Assembly: GCA_030147845.1 (NCBI GenBank)
Contig: JASBUN010000035.1
Location: 42,105 to 106,104, forward strand
From: Gammaproteobacteria bacterium
Lineage (GTDB): Bacteria; Pseudomonadota; Gammaproteobacteria; JASBUN01
Direction: 5' to 3'
Length of the DNA stretch: 64,000 nt
This document shows, piece after piece, positions 9,745-19,306 of this stretch (its first letter is position 1; each line of letters opens with the position of its first letter). The position numbers and the translations under genes are program-made. Below the pieces are notes generated by a model. It made no database searches, was not told where the DNA came from, and was given only the letters and a program-made list of their open reading frames with translations.

Positions 9745-10599
9745 TCAGGATGCCGCCAGACCCAGATTCTTCCAAATAGCGAGTGTGGCCGCCGATTGAT
9801 TCATGGTATAGAAATGCAGCCCCGGTATACCCGCCTTAAGTAAATCATCGCACATGCGACTGACGACTTCCTCGCCATAAGCGCGAATACTCTTGCGGTC
9901 ATCGCCGAAGCCTTCGAGGCGTTTGCGCAACCAGCGTGGGATTTCCGCGCCGCACATGTCGGAGAAGCGCGCGAGTTGGCTGTAGTTGGTGATCGGCATG
10001 ATGCCCGGCACGATCGGTAACGTTATACCGAGTCGTTCGCAGTCGTCGATAAAACGAAAGAAAGCGTCGGTATTGAAAAAATATTGCGTAATAGCGCCAT
10101 TGGCGCCCGCGTCGACCTTGCGTTTGAAGTTGCATAGATCGTCGTGCGCACTGCGCGCTTGCGGGTGGATTTCGGGATATGCGGCAACCTCGATGTGAAA
10201 GTGATCGCCGGTTTCGGCGCGTATGAATTCCACCAATTCAGTCGCGTAGCGGAAGTCGCCGCCACGTTGCATGCCCGAAGGCATGTCGCCGCGAAGGGCG
10301 ACAATGCGCTTGAGGCCGGCGTCAATATAGAGTTGCAACACTTCCCGCAAGCGGGCGCGACTGGAGCTGATGCACGACAAGTGCGGTGCGGCCTCATATC
10401 CGGCTTCTTTGATCTCTATAACCGCGTCCAGCGTGCCTTGCTGTGTGCTGCCGCCGGCGCCAAACGTGACCGAGAAATACAGCGGTTTCACGACACCTAA
10501 TTCTTCCCTGGTTTTGCGCAGTTGTTCGGCGCCCTCCGGTGTTCGTGGAGGAAAAAATTCGAAACTGATATTTTTTGGCACAACGGATTTCGAGGTCAT
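9745..10599 (-). CDS. metF: 5,10-methylenetetrahydrofolate reductase
   Basis: Flavoenzyme that makes 5-methyltetrahydrofolate for methionine synthesis. 284 residues from the ATG at 10599, near the usual bacterial length of about 290. The N terminus ISFEFFPPRTPEGAEQL is diagnostic, as are FSVTFGAGGST, IVALRGDMP (folate/FAD region) and GIMPITNYSQL. An in-frame upstream start at 10665 would add 22 residues that do not look conserved. It lies downstream of ahcY with a 163-base gap and upstream of the rimK group, so it completes a methyl-cycle set with metK and ahcY. Confidence 0.96.
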   Translation of the reverse strand: MTSKSVVPKNISFEFFPPRTPEGAEQLRKTREELGVVKPLYFSVTFGAGGSTQQGTLDAVIEIKEAGYEAAPHLSCISSSRARLREVLQLYIDAGLKRIVALRGDMPSGMQRGGDFRYATELVEFIRAETGDHFHIEVAAYPEIHPQARSAHDDLCNFKRKVDAGANGAITQYFFNTDAFFRFIDDCERLGITLPIVPGIMPITNYSQLARFSDMCGAEIPRWLRKRLEGFGDDRKSIRAYGEEVVSRMCDDLLKAGIPGLHFYTMNQSAATLAIWKNLGLAAS

Positions 10600-10762
10600 A
10601 ATGGGTATCCCAACAATCTTTCCATGGCGCTTGTGGAGAATCGAAATTAAGCCTGCGATGGCCAAACTGCCGACCGCCAGCCGATCCGGGCAAACCCGTT
10701 CGGGCGACCCGCAACGTGCAGCAAAAGGCCGTACTGCAGGTCGCAGGTCTCCGTCGTGGGTA

Positions 10763-12184
10763 TCAGTACCTATAGTGATCGGGCTTGTATGGACCGTCTA
10801 TCGGTACACCGATATAGTCCGACTGCTCCTGGCTGAGCCGAGTCAGGTTGATGCCGATTTTTTGGATGTGCAGGCGCGCGACTTTTTCGTCGAGCTGCTT
10901 CGGTAATATATAGACCTTGTTCTCGTAGCGTTCGCCATGATTGAACAGTTCCATCTGCGCGATCACCTGATTGGTGAATGAGGCGGACATAACGAAGCTC
11001 GGATGGCCGGTAGCACAGCCCAGGTTGACCAAACGGCCCTTGGCAAGGACGATAATTTTCTTACCGTCCGGGAAGATTACGTGATCGACCTGCGGCTTGA
11101 TCTCTTCCCAGGTGTATTTTTCCAGCGCGGCGATATCGATTTCGGAATCGAAATGACCGATGTTGCAGACGATGGCTTCGTTCTTCATGGCCGCCATGTG
11201 GTCATGAGTGATGACATCGACGTTGCCGGTGGTGGTGACGAATATGTCGCCCTGTGGCGCCGCTTGTTCCATGGTAATGACCCGGAAGCCCTCCATGGAG
11301 GCTTGCAGCGCGCAGATCGGGTCGATCTCGGTGACCCAGACCGTTGCGCCCATACCGCGGAAGGCCTGTGCACAGCCTTTGCCGACATCGCCGTAGCCGG
11401 CGACGATACAGATCTTACCGGCGATCATGACATCCGTGGCGCGCTTGATACCGTCGATGAGCGATTCGCGGCAGCCATATAAGTTGTCGAATTTGCTCTT
11501 GGTCACGGAGTCGTTGACGTTCATGGCAGGAAACAGCAGCTGATTTTTTTCCTGCATCTGATACAGGCGGTGTACCCCGGTTGTGGTTTCCTCGGTGACG
11601 CCGCGCAGAGCGCCGGCCATCTTGGTCCACTTGCCAGGATGTTCACTCAGATTGCGCTTCAATACGCCGAGAATGGTCTTCCATTCGTCGTTGTCAGACG
11701 CTTTCGGTTCCGGTACTGCGCCCGCGGCTTCGAATTCGACGCCTTTATGCACCAGTAAGGTAGCATCGCCACCGTCGTCCAGAATCATGTTGGGGCCGTC
11801 GCCGTCCGGCCAGTTCAGCGCTTGTTCGGTACACCACCAATACTCGTCCAGTGTTTCACCCTTCCAGGCGTATACCGGGATGCCCCGTGCGGCAATGGCC
11901 GCTGCGGCATGGTCCTGGGTCGAAAAAATGTTGCATGATGCCCAGCGTACTTCGGCGCCCAACTCAACCAGCGTTTCGATCAGCACGGCGGTCTGGATGG
12001 TCATGTGCAGGCTGCCGGTGACGCGCGCACCCTTGAGCGGTTTCTGCGCGCCATATTCTTCACGCAAGGCCATCAGCCCGGGCATTTCGGTTTCGGCGAT
12101 CTCGATTTCCTTGCGGCCCCAGTCGGCCAGCCCAAGATCGGCTACCTTGAAGTCAGTGAACTTCGAATCGATAACAGCGTTCAT
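10763..12184 (-). CDS. ahcY: S-adenosylhomocysteine hydrolase
   Basis: Reversibly hydrolyses S-adenosylhomocysteine to adenosine and homocysteine, relieving product inhibition of methyltransferases. 473 residues from the ATG at 12184, the usual proteobacterial size including the insertion around [14 protein letters not shown]. Visible features are the substrate region [29 protein letters not shown], the NAD-binding motif [10 protein letters not shown] and the C-terminal KPDHYRY, which is conserved in the family. The gene is preceded by an SAH riboswitch, so its expression should rise when SAH accumulates. A longer open frame to 12331 runs through the riboswitch and is not coding. Confidence 0.97.
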   Translation of the reverse strand: MNAVIDSKFTDFKVADLGLADWGRKEIEIAETEMPGLMALREEYGAQKPLKGARVTGSLHMTIQTAVLIETLVELGAEVRWASCNIFSTQDHAAAAIAARGIPVYAWKGETLDEYWWCTEQALNWPDGDGPNMILDDGGDATLLVHKGVEFEAAGAVPEPKASDNDEWKTILGVLKRNLSEHPGKWTKMAGALRGVTEETTTGVHRLYQMQEKNQLLFPAMNVNDSVTKSKFDNLYGCRESLIDGIKRATDVMIAGKICIVAGYGDVGKGCAQAFRGMGATVWVTEIDPICALQASMEGFRVITMEQAAPQGDIFVTTTGNVDVITHDHMAAMKNEAIVCNIGHFDSEIDIAALEKYTWEEIKPQVDHVIFPDGKKIIVLAKGRLVNLGCATGHPSFVMSASFTNQVIAQMELFNHGERYENKVYILPKQLDEKVARLHIQKIGINLTRLSQEQSDYIGVPIDGPYKPDHYRY

Positions 12185-12200
12185 AAGTCTCTCTCCGTAT

Positions 12201-12280
12201 CGAGACGAGCGCGGTTGAGCAAATTGACAATGCGACCCTGAGCCTCGCGGACTAATGCCGCTGCAGCGCTCCTCAAGGTG
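12201..12280 (-). promoter_or_regulatory. SAH riboswitch in the ahcY leader
   Basis: Read on the minus strand, the leader contains the SAH-aptamer signature GAGGAGCGCTGC (12274 down to 12263), a short stem GCGG/CCGC (12261-12258 with 12250-12247), AGGCTC (12245-12240) and the closing strand AACCGCGCTC (12216-12207). GAGCGC at 12271-12266 pairs with GCGCTC at 12212-12207 to make the main helix. The order and sequence agree with the known SAH riboswitch class found upstream of ahcY in beta- and gammaproteobacteria. The ahcY start is 17 bases beyond the modelled end, which fits control of translation initiation. A TATATT/TACGAT-rich stretch just upstream (about 12281-12310) may be the promoter. 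Confidence 0.9.
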
Positions 12281-12464
12281 CATCGTAAATGAATAACTAA
12301 AATATACGCCGATCGCAGCCGCAATGCCCACTCGGGCAGCGTGGGTACTGACGCTGGAGCGGTCGCGGTCGTCGCGCTAATGTCTGGACCCGGGCCGGCT
12401 GCTGCCGACCAGGATAAAGAAACGATCGGTTGGCCTCCGTGTCGAGTTTTCGTCGCTTAAAAGT

Positions 12465-13631
12465 TCAAAGCCCGGCGGCTTCGCGCAGCATCTGGGCCTT
12501 GTCGGTGCGTTCCCACGGCAGATCCAGGTCGTCGCGACCGAAATGCCCATAGGCGGCGGTCTGCTGGTAACGCGGCTGCAGCAGGTCGAGCATGGTAATA
12601 ATGCCCCACGGCCGCAAGTCGAAATGCTCGCGGATGAGCGCGATGATTTTGTCTTCACCGAGGTGCTGGGTGCCGAATGTGTTGATGCTGATGGACGTCG
12701 GTTCGGCGACGCCGATGGCGTAGGAGATCTGGATCTCACATTTATCGGCCAGGCCACCGGCGACCAGGTTCTTGGCCACATAGCGTCCGGCATAGGCGGC
12801 CGAACGGTCGACCTTGGACGGATCTTTGCCGGAAAATGCGCCGCCACCGTGCCGCGCCATACCACCATAGGTGTCGACGATGATCTTGCGTCCGGTCAGG
12901 CCGCAGTCACCGACTGGGCCGCCGATGACGAAGCGTCCGGTTGGGTTGATATGCACATGTTCCTTTTTGCAACGATCCAACCATTTGGCCGGCAGTACCG
13001 GCTTGATGATTTCGTCCATCACCGCTTCGCGCAGTGTGCCGATGTCGATATCTTCGCTATGTTGCGTCGATACCACGACGGCATCGATGCCGACCGGCTT
13101 GCCGTCTTCGTAGACAAACGTGATCTGGCTTTTGGCGTCCGGGCGCAGCCAAGCCAACGTCCCGCTTTTGCGTAGTTCGGATTGGCGTCGCACCAGCCGA
13201 TGAGCATAGGTGATCGGTGCCGGCATAAAGACATCGGTTTCGTTACTGGCGTAGCCGAACATCAAGCCCTGGTCGCCTGCGCCTTGTTCTTCGCGACTGG
13301 CGCGGTCGACACCCTGATTAATGTCGCGCGACTGCTCGCCCAAAGCGTTCAGTACGGCACAAGTGTGGCCGTCGAAACCGATATCGGAATGATTGTAGCC
13401 GATGCCGTTGACGGTCTCGCGCACCAAGCGCTCGTAATCCACGCGGGCACTGGTGGTAATTTCACCGGCTAATACCACCATGCCGGTTTTTACCAGCGTT
13501 TCGCAGGCGACGCGCGCGTGTGAATCTTGCGCGATGATGGCATCGAGCAATGCGTCAGAAATTTGGTCGGCCATTTTGTCGGGATGACCTTCGGAAACGG
13601 ATTCAGATGTAAAAAGTTGGGTGTCTGCCAT
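12465..13631 (-). CDS. metK: S-adenosylmethionine synthetase
   Basis: Makes S-adenosylmethionine from methionine and ATP. 388 residues, the normal length. The N terminus [20 protein letters not shown] carries the ATP-binding His, followed by the signature [12 protein letters not shown] and the P-loop-like [16 protein letters not shown]. The ATG at 13631 has GAGG nine bases upstream. It is the first gene of the minus-strand methyl-cycle group and is separated from ahcY by 280 bases that hold the SAH riboswitch, so ahcY can be regulated independently. No riboswitch was recognised in front of metK itself. Confidence 0.97.
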   Translation of the reverse strand: MADTQLFTSESVSEGHPDKMADQISDALLDAIIAQDSHARVACETLVKTGMVVLAGEITTSARVDYERLVRETVNGIGYNHSDIGFDGHTCAVLNALGEQSRDINQGVDRASREEQGAGDQGLMFGYASNETDVFMPAPITYAHRLVRRQSELRKSGTLAWLRPDAKSQITFVYEDGKPVGIDAVVVSTQHSEDIDIGTLREAVMDEIIKPVLPAKWLDRCKKEHVHINPTGRFVIGGPVGDCGLTGRKIIVDTYGGMARHGGGAFSGKDPSKVDRSAAYAGRYVAKNLVAGGLADKCEIQISYAIGVAEPTSISINTFGTQHLGEDKIIALIREHFDLRPWGIITMLDLLQPRYQQTAAYGHFGRDDLDLPWERTDKAQMLREAAGL

Positions 13632-14425
13632 ACAAGCCTCATGGACGCAAACCGGTGTGTTGCCGGCGATCTGCTGTTTATTGATGTGTAACCCGACGCG
13701 CTGGCGAATTCCGGCGCCGCGATATAACTGGCGGGTTTGTCAGAGAATTCTAACGTAACTGTGCGGCATTCTACATGGTTTCGGCGCGTTTGCCACGTGC
13801 CGCCGGCGCGCATGCCCCCCTGCCGGCGGTCATATTCGGCGCCAAACGGGCGTAGCAGCGCCGGATAGCGCCTGCTTTTTGGGTCGCCGGATCAGCGTAA
13901 CCTACGGCCCAAAGGATCCGTGCCGGAGGTCGCCGCCGGCGTCAAAGGAACGCACACGGCTCCAGCCGCTGCCAAAGCCATCGACGCGTTACCGTGGTGC
14001 CGGCATAGGGGTTGTCCCGGATCTGCCGTAGTCAGGTGCACATACGCGGCCATCGTTTGACGACGTTTAACGATACTGTCATGTAACGGTAATGAACGGC
14101 ATGCGCGGGCTGCGTTTGCGTGTTCGCGCCATATGACTGCGTGGAATTGTACGGTCATCGTCATCGCAGCTTTAGCCGGTTAAGTTAGCGTACGTGTGCG
14201 TGCGTCGGGCCGCGCGGGACGCGGCTTAAGACACAATGGCTGCGTTGGAGTTGATCGCGCACGCAGCGGTCAAAATAATGGTTTGAGTAATTCACTACAT
14301 CATTTTCTTCTCCACAACCCATTTCGGCGCGAGCGGGCAGAGAACGCGTTACGCCCGTGCGCTTCGTTGAATTCCAAAAATCGACACTTATACTTCGCTT
14401 CGTATTCGCCGACTCTCTGCGAGCC
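13632..14425. other. 794-base divergent intergenic region between metK and the GH15 gene
   Basis: No convincing coding sequence. It must hold the promoters of metK (minus) and the GH15 gene (plus). Short open frames on both strands lack ribosome-binding sites and recognisable proteins. The only structure noted is a terminator-like hairpin on the plus strand at 13855-13880, listed separately. Confidence 0.6.
13855..13880 (+). terminator. orphan terminator-like hairpin
   Basis: GCAGCGC (13855-13861), loop CGGATA, then GCG, one bulged C and CTGC (13868-13875), followed directly by TTTTT. It points rightward although no plus-strand gene precedes it, so it could end a small transcript from the metK upstream region or be chance structure. 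Confidence 0.3.
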
Positions 14426-16249
14426 ATGAGTAAACACCAGGAAAAACAGTCTGCGATTGATCCTTATCGACCGATCGCCGACTACGCGCTGATCGGCGAT
14501 TGTCACTCCGCGGCGCTGATTTCGCGCACTGCTTCGATCGATTGGTGTTGTCTGCCGCGATTCGATTCCGACAGTTTGTTCGGGCGCGTGTTGGACTGGG
14601 ATCAGGGCGGCTTTTGCGAAATCCGTCCGTGCGGCGATGAATGGCAAACCAGTCGCCAATACCACGATGGCACGTTGGTCTTGGTAACCACGTTTCGTAG
14701 TGCCGACGCCGAGGTTCGCGTTACCGACTCTTTCGCCATGCGCGAGGGCGGTCACAAGCATCCCTATCACCAAATATTACGCGTGGTCGAAGGCGTGCGC
14801 GGTAGCATGGAATTGGATGTACGCGTCTCGCCGCGATTCGATTTCGGTGCCGTCAAGCCGTGGCTGCGCACGCATGGAGATGGCGTGTTCACCGCCGTCG
14901 GCAGTAGCACTGGTCTGGTTATTTTCGCCGACATGCCGTTGGCGTTCGACGGAAAGTATGACTTGTTTGCGCGTACCAAGGTGCACACCGACCAGCGGCT
15001 GCATCTGTCGCTCCAATTCGCGCCGCCGGCGTCACTCGACGATGGACCGCAATCGACTCCCAACGCGGAGGAGATCGATACGCGTTTGAGCGAGGCGATC
15101 GACTGGTGGCATACCTGGTCGAAACGCGTCAACAGCAACGACGATGATGGCGCCGCTTTGCGGCGTTCGGCAATCGTCTTGAAGGCATTGACCTATGCGC
15201 CTACCGGCGCAGTGATCGCCGCGCCCACGACTTCATTGCCGGCCGGTTTCGACGGAGAGAGGGCGTGGGACTACCGCTATAGCTGGGTGCGTGATGCCGC
15301 CTTTACCATCGACGAATTGATTGATCTGGGGCTCGAGGCGGAAACGCAGCGCTTCCGTAAATTTGTCGAGCGTAGTGCGGCCGGAAGCGCGCAGCAATTG
15401 CAGACTCTGTACAGCATCGACGGCAAACGCCGGCAGCCGGAGTTCACTCTCGATCACATGGATGGATACGGCGGTGAATGGCCGGTTCGTATCGGCAACC
15501 AAGCCGTGCACCAACTGCAGCTCGATATTTTTGGTGAACTGCTCGAGCTGTCGTGGCGTTGGCACCAACATGGTCATACGCCGAATGACGAATACTGGCG
15601 CTTCGTGGTCGAATTGGTCGACTCGGTTGTCGAGCGGTGGCAGGAACCGGACAGCGGCATCTGGGAGATGCGCGGTGAACCACAGCATTTCGTCCATTCT
15701 AAAGTCATGGCCTGGGCCGCCTTGCATCGCGGCGTATGTTTGGCCAAGGACACCGGTCGGAGCGCACCGATTGAACAGTGGGAAAAAGTTCGCGACCAAG
15801 TGTGGCAGTGCGTCGCCGAGCGCGGTTACGACGACAAACGCGGTATTTTCGTTCAGGCTTTTGGATCGGAATATCTCGATGCGGCATTGCTGTTGCTGCC
15901 GCGCTTGGGGTTTGTCGAATATAGCGATCCACGCATGCTGCGTACGGTGGATGCCATTCGCGATGAATTGGATCAAGGTGGTCTGCTTCAGCGCTACAAC
16001 AATCCGGATCATATTCCGGGCCGGGAAGGCGCTTTTCTGGCGTGTTCATTTTGGTTAGTGGAGTGCTTGGTCCGGCAAGGGCGTCGCGATGAGGCGAATG
16101 AGTGGTTCGATCGCGCCTGCGCCGGCGCCAATGATCTCGGCTTATTTGCCGAGCAGTTCGATACCAAGACCGGTTTATTGCTTGGAAATTTCCCTCAAGG
16201 CCTGACACATCTGTCGCACATCGCCGCCACGCTCGCGCTGCAGCGCTGA
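14426..16249 (+). CDS. glycoside hydrolase family 15 enzyme (glucoamylase/trehalase-like)
   Basis: A 607-residue inverting alpha-glucosidase-type enzyme. The N-terminal domain starts PIADYALIGDCHSAALI, typical of bacterial GH15 proteins. The (alpha/alpha)6 barrel shows WDYRYSWVRDAAF at 281-293 for substrate binding, the likely general acid E414 in GIWEMRGEPQHF, and the likely general base E534 in GREGAFLACSFW. Sequence of this style is shared by actinobacterial trehalases and by glucoamylases, so substrate (trehalose, maltodextrin or glycogen) is not settled. No signal peptide is seen, so it should act in the cytoplasm. The ATG at 14426 is chosen over an in-frame ATG at 14357, whose added 23 residues do not look conserved. 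Confidence 0.9.
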   Translation: MSKHQEKQSAIDPYRPIADYALIGDCHSAALISRTASIDWCCLPRFDSDSLFGRVLDWDQGGFCEIRPCGDEWQTSRQYHDGTLVLVTTFRSADAEVRVTDSFAMREGGHKHPYHQILRVVEGVRGSMELDVRVSPRFDFGAVKPWLRTHGDGVFTAVGSSTGLVIFADMPLAFDGKYDLFARTKVHTDQRLHLSLQFAPPASLDDGPQSTPNAEEIDTRLSEAIDWWHTWSKRVNSNDDDGAALRRSAIVLKALTYAPTGAVIAAPTTSLPAGFDGERAWDYRYSWVRDAAFTIDELIDLGLEAETQRFRKFVERSAAGSAQQLQTLYSIDGKRRQPEFTLDHMDGYGGEWPVRIGNQAVHQLQLDIFGELLELSWRWHQHGHTPNDEYWRFVVELVDSVVERWQEPDSGIWEMRGEPQHFVHSKVMAWAALHRGVCLAKDTGRSAPIEQWEKVRDQVWQCVAERGYDDKRGIFVQAFGSEYLDAALLLLPRLGFVEYSDPRMLRTVDAIRDELDQGGLLQRYNNPDHIPGREGAFLACSFWLVECLVRQGRRDEANEWFDRACAGANDLGLFAEQFDTKTGLLLGNFPQGLTHLSHIAATLALQR

Positions 16250-16378
16250 CGTCGGTATCGCGCGGCAGTGTGCGACGGATGGGTTTCCGGTGTTAGGTGG
16301 AACGGCTTTCTGCTTCTGGCCGTGCGTACTGCGAACTGGATAGCGCGGACGGATTTACGCATCTAAAGGAGAATAGAC

Positions 16379-18205
16379 ATGAGCAAGAGCGTAGGAGATT
16401 ACTTGCTTGAACGGCTCAGCGAATGGGGCGTCAAGCGGATTTACGGATTTCCCGGTGACGGCATCAACGGCATCATGGGCGCAATGGGTCGGGCAAGCGA
16501 TCGCTTCGACTATATACGCGTTCGCCACGAAGAGATGTCGGCATTCATGGCCTGCGGCCACGCCAAGTTCACCGGCGAGATAGGCGTGTGCTTGGCGACC
16601 TCGGGTCCGGGCGCGATCCATTTGCTCAACGGCCTATATGACGCAAAGATGGATCATATGCCGGTATTGGCGATCGTCGGCCAACAAGCGAGTTCGGCCC
16701 TGGGTAGCGATTACCAGCAGGAAGTCGATCTTCAAACTTTATATAAAGACGTTTCCAATTACGTCGAAATGATTTCCAGCCCGGCCCAGGTCCGTCACGT
16801 GCTCGACCGCGCGTTGCGGATTGCCGCCGCCGAGCGCGCCGTGACCTGCGTCATCGTGCCCAATGACATCCAGGAAATGGATGCGGTGCCGAGTCCGCCG
16901 CGCTCGCATGGCAACGTTTATTCCGGTGTCGGTTACGCGCCGGCGCATGGCGAGCCTGCGGACCGGGAGTTGCGCGCCGCCGCCGAGATTCTCAACGCCG
17001 GCAGTAAAGTCGCCATATTGGTCGGCGCCGGCGCGCTCGACGCCAGCGACGAGGTAATCGAGTTAGCCGATGTGCTTGGCGGCGGCGTCGCCAAGGCGCT
17101 ACTTGGCAAGGCGGCATTACCCGACGACTTGCCTTTCGTGACCGGTTCAATCGGCCTGCTGGGTACGCGCCCGAGCTGGAAGATGATGCAGGCTTGCGAC
17201 ACCTTGTTGATGATCGGCACGACGTTTCCGTATGCCGAATTTCTTCCCAAGGACGGCCAGGCACGGGCGGTACAAATCGATATCTCCCCGCGCAACGTAT
17301 CCATGCGCTACCCGACCGAAGTCAACTTGATCGGTGACAGTGCGCAAACATTACGGCGTCTGCTGCCGTTATTGGAGCGCAAACAGGATCGATCCTGGCG
17401 CGAAAGCATTGAAGCCGATGTCGCTGATTGGTGGAAAGAGCTGGAAGACAAGGCCATGGAGCCGGCCGAGCCGATCAATCCGCAGCGCATTTTTTGGGAA
17501 CTGTCTTCGCATTTGCCGCAGGGTGCCATCTTATGCGGCGACTGTGGTTCGCACACCAACTGGTACGCGCGCGATATCAAGATGCGCCGCGACATGATGG
17601 GCTCGCTGTCAGGAAAACTGGCCACCATGGGCAGCGGCGTGCCCTACGCGATCGCAGCCAAAATGGCCTATCCGGACCGGCCGGTGCTGGCGATGGTCGG
17701 TGACGGCGCCATGCAGATGAATGGCAACGCCGAGCTGATTACGGTCAAGGAGCAATGGCAACGTTGGCAGAACCCGTGTTTTGTCGTCATGGTGCTGGCC
17801 AATCATGACTTGAATCAGGTCACCTGGGAGCAGCGCGCCATGGCCGGTGATCCGAAGTTCGAGACCGCGCAGCGGGTCGAGGATTTCCCGTATGCGCGTT
17901 ACGGTGAACTATTGGGCTTCAAGGGCATACGCGTTGATAACCCCGACGATATCGGGCGGGCGTGGGACGAGGCTTTCGCCGCCGATCGGCCGGTAGTGAT
18001 TGAGTTTATCGCTGACCCGGACGTTCCGCCGTTACCGCCGCACATCACGTTTGATCAGGCGCGCGCGTTCATGTCCATGCTGGTACACGGTGATCCCGAC
18101 GAAGGCGGTGTCATCAAACAAGCCGCGCGCCAAGTCAAGGATGGCGCAAAGCACATCGTCGAGAGCGCACTGCCGGGTCATCATCGTCACCATGAGGACG
18201 ATTGA
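16379..18205 (+). CDS. thiamine-diphosphate-dependent pyruvate oxidase-like enzyme
   Basis: A 608-residue protein of the acetolactate synthase/pyruvate oxidase superfamily. The PYR domain begins at GFPGDGINGI and carries the cofactor-activating E51 in RHEEMSAF. A central domain (about 195-345) has the FAD/nucleotide-type fold pattern. The PP domain carries the ThDP/metal motif from GDG at 441-443 to the Asn-containing segment QMNGNAEL. Closest in appearance to PoxB-type pyruvate:quinone oxidoreductases and related decarboxylases, but the C-terminal membrane-binding tail of E. coli PoxB is not evident: it ends in a His-rich HHRHHEDD. Good ribosome site AAGGAG upstream. It heads a tight run of redox genes; the real 2-oxo-acid substrate is unknown. 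Confidence 0.82.
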   Translation: MSKSVGDYLLERLSEWGVKRIYGFPGDGINGIMGAMGRASDRFDYIRVRHEEMSAFMACGHAKFTGEIGVCLATSGPGAIHLLNGLYDAKMDHMPVLAIVGQQASSALGSDYQQEVDLQTLYKDVSNYVEMISSPAQVRHVLDRALRIAAAERAVTCVIVPNDIQEMDAVPSPPRSHGNVYSGVGYAPAHGEPADRELRAAAEILNAGSKVAILVGAGALDASDEVIELADVLGGGVAKALLGKAALPDDLPFVTGSIGLLGTRPSWKMMQACDTLLMIGTTFPYAEFLPKDGQARAVQIDISPRNVSMRYPTEVNLIGDSAQTLRRLLPLLERKQDRSWRESIEADVADWWKELEDKAMEPAEPINPQRIFWELSSHLPQGAILCGDCGSHTNWYARDIKMRRDMMGSLSGKLATMGSGVPYAIAAKMAYPDRPVLAMVGDGAMQMNGNAELITVKEQWQRWQNPCFVVMVLANHDLNQVTWEQRAMAGDPKFETAQRVEDFPYARYGELLGFKGIRVDNPDDIGRAWDEAFAADRPVVIEFIADPDVPPLPPHITFDQARAFMSMLVHGDPDEGGVIKQAARQVKDGAKHIVESALPGHHRHHEDD

Positions 18206-18207
18206 GC

Positions 18208-19305
18208 GTGGCGGTTACCCGTACTGCGGTCGAGAAGATCGACGTCAGCGCTTACACCATCCCAACTGATAAGCCGGAAGCGGACGGCACGCTGGAATGG
18301 AATTCGACCACGCTGGTCGTGGTGCATGCGTTCGCCGGTGGCTGTAAGGGGCTGGGCTGGACCTATGCTCATCCGGCCGCCGCTCAAGTCATCGCCCATA
18401 CGTTGAGCGATATCGTGTGCGGCGGCGATGCCTTTGACGTGCCGGCTCAATGGCGACGAATGAATCGCCAGTTGCGCAATGCCGGTCGTCCGGGTGTCGG
18501 CCTCATGGCAATTGCGGCGGTCGATCATGCACTGTGGGATTTGAAGGCGCGGCTGCTTGATGTTGCCCTGGTGGACCTGTTTGGTTCGGCGCGCCGTTCG
18601 GTGCCGGTCTACGGCAGCGGCGGTTTCACATCGTATTCCATCGATGAATTGACCGCTCAGCTTGGCGGCTGGGTGGAGCAAGGTATTGCGCGTGTGAAAA
18701 TGAAAGTCGGCACGCACCCGGACGCCGATGTCGATCGTGTGCGCGCCGCGCGTGACGCCATTGGCGGCGAAACCGAATTGATGGTTGACGGCAATGGCGC
18801 TTACTTACGCAAGCAAGCCTTGCAACTCGCCGAGCAGTTCGCGCAACTGGGCGTAGTTTGGTTCGAAGAACCCCTGTCGTCCGACGATCTCGAAGGCTTG
18901 CGCGTGATGCGCGATCGGGCTCCGGCCGGTATGTCCATTGCCGCCGGCGAGTACGGCTGGGACAGTTGGTACTTCCGCCGCATGCTGCAAGCCGGTGCCG
19001 TGGATGTGCTGCAAGCCGATTGCACCCGTTGCGGCGGTTTTACCGGCTTCATGCAAGTCGATGCACTGTGCCAGGGTTTCGGTATTCCGTTATCGGCACA
19101 CTGCGCGCCGGCTTTGCACGTACAGGTCGCCAGCGCCGCGCAGAGCTTTTTGCACATCGAGTATTTTCATGATCATGTGCGCATCGAGCACTTGGCCTTC
19201 GATGGCGTGCCGGAACCGCGTGACGGCGAATTGGTGGCCGACCGGGCGCGGCCGGGCATGGGTTATACACTTCGAAAGAACGACATCGAACGATATAGGA
19301 TCTGA
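18208..19305 (+). CDS. mandelate racemase/muconate lactonizing enzyme family protein (enolase superfamily)
   Basis: A 365-residue member of the enolase superfamily with every mandelate-racemase-subgroup residue in place: the Lys-x-Lys pair K164/K166 in VKMKVG, metal ligands D194 (VDGNG), E220/E221 (WFEEPL) and E248 (AAGEY), the D271-H298 dyad (QADCTR, SAHCAP) and E318. Spacing is almost identical to mandelate racemase, so it should abstract a proton alpha to a carboxylate. Most relatives are acid-sugar dehydratases; the substrate cannot be told. The start is GTG 18208, or TTG 18202 overlapping the previous stop codon; GAGG lies at 18194-18197. It ends one base before the FAD/Fe-S gene, so the three genes are almost certainly cotranscribed. 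Confidence 0.88.
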   Translation: MAVTRTAVEKIDVSAYTIPTDKPEADGTLEWNSTTLVVVHAFAGGCKGLGWTYAHPAAAQVIAHTLSDIVCGGDAFDVPAQWRRMNRQLRNAGRPGVGLMAIAAVDHALWDLKARLLDVALVDLFGSARRSVPVYGSGGFTSYSIDELTAQLGGWVEQGIARVKMKVGTHPDADVDRVRAARDAIGGETELMVDGNGAYLRKQALQLAEQFAQLGVVWFEEPLSSDDLEGLRVMRDRAPAGMSIAAGEYGWDSWYFRRMLQAGAVDVLQADCTRCGGFTGFMQVDALCQGFGIPLSAHCAPALHVQVASAAQSFLHIEYFHDHVRIEHLAFDGVPEPRDGELVADRARPGMGYTLRKNDIERYRI

Positions 19306-19306
19306 C

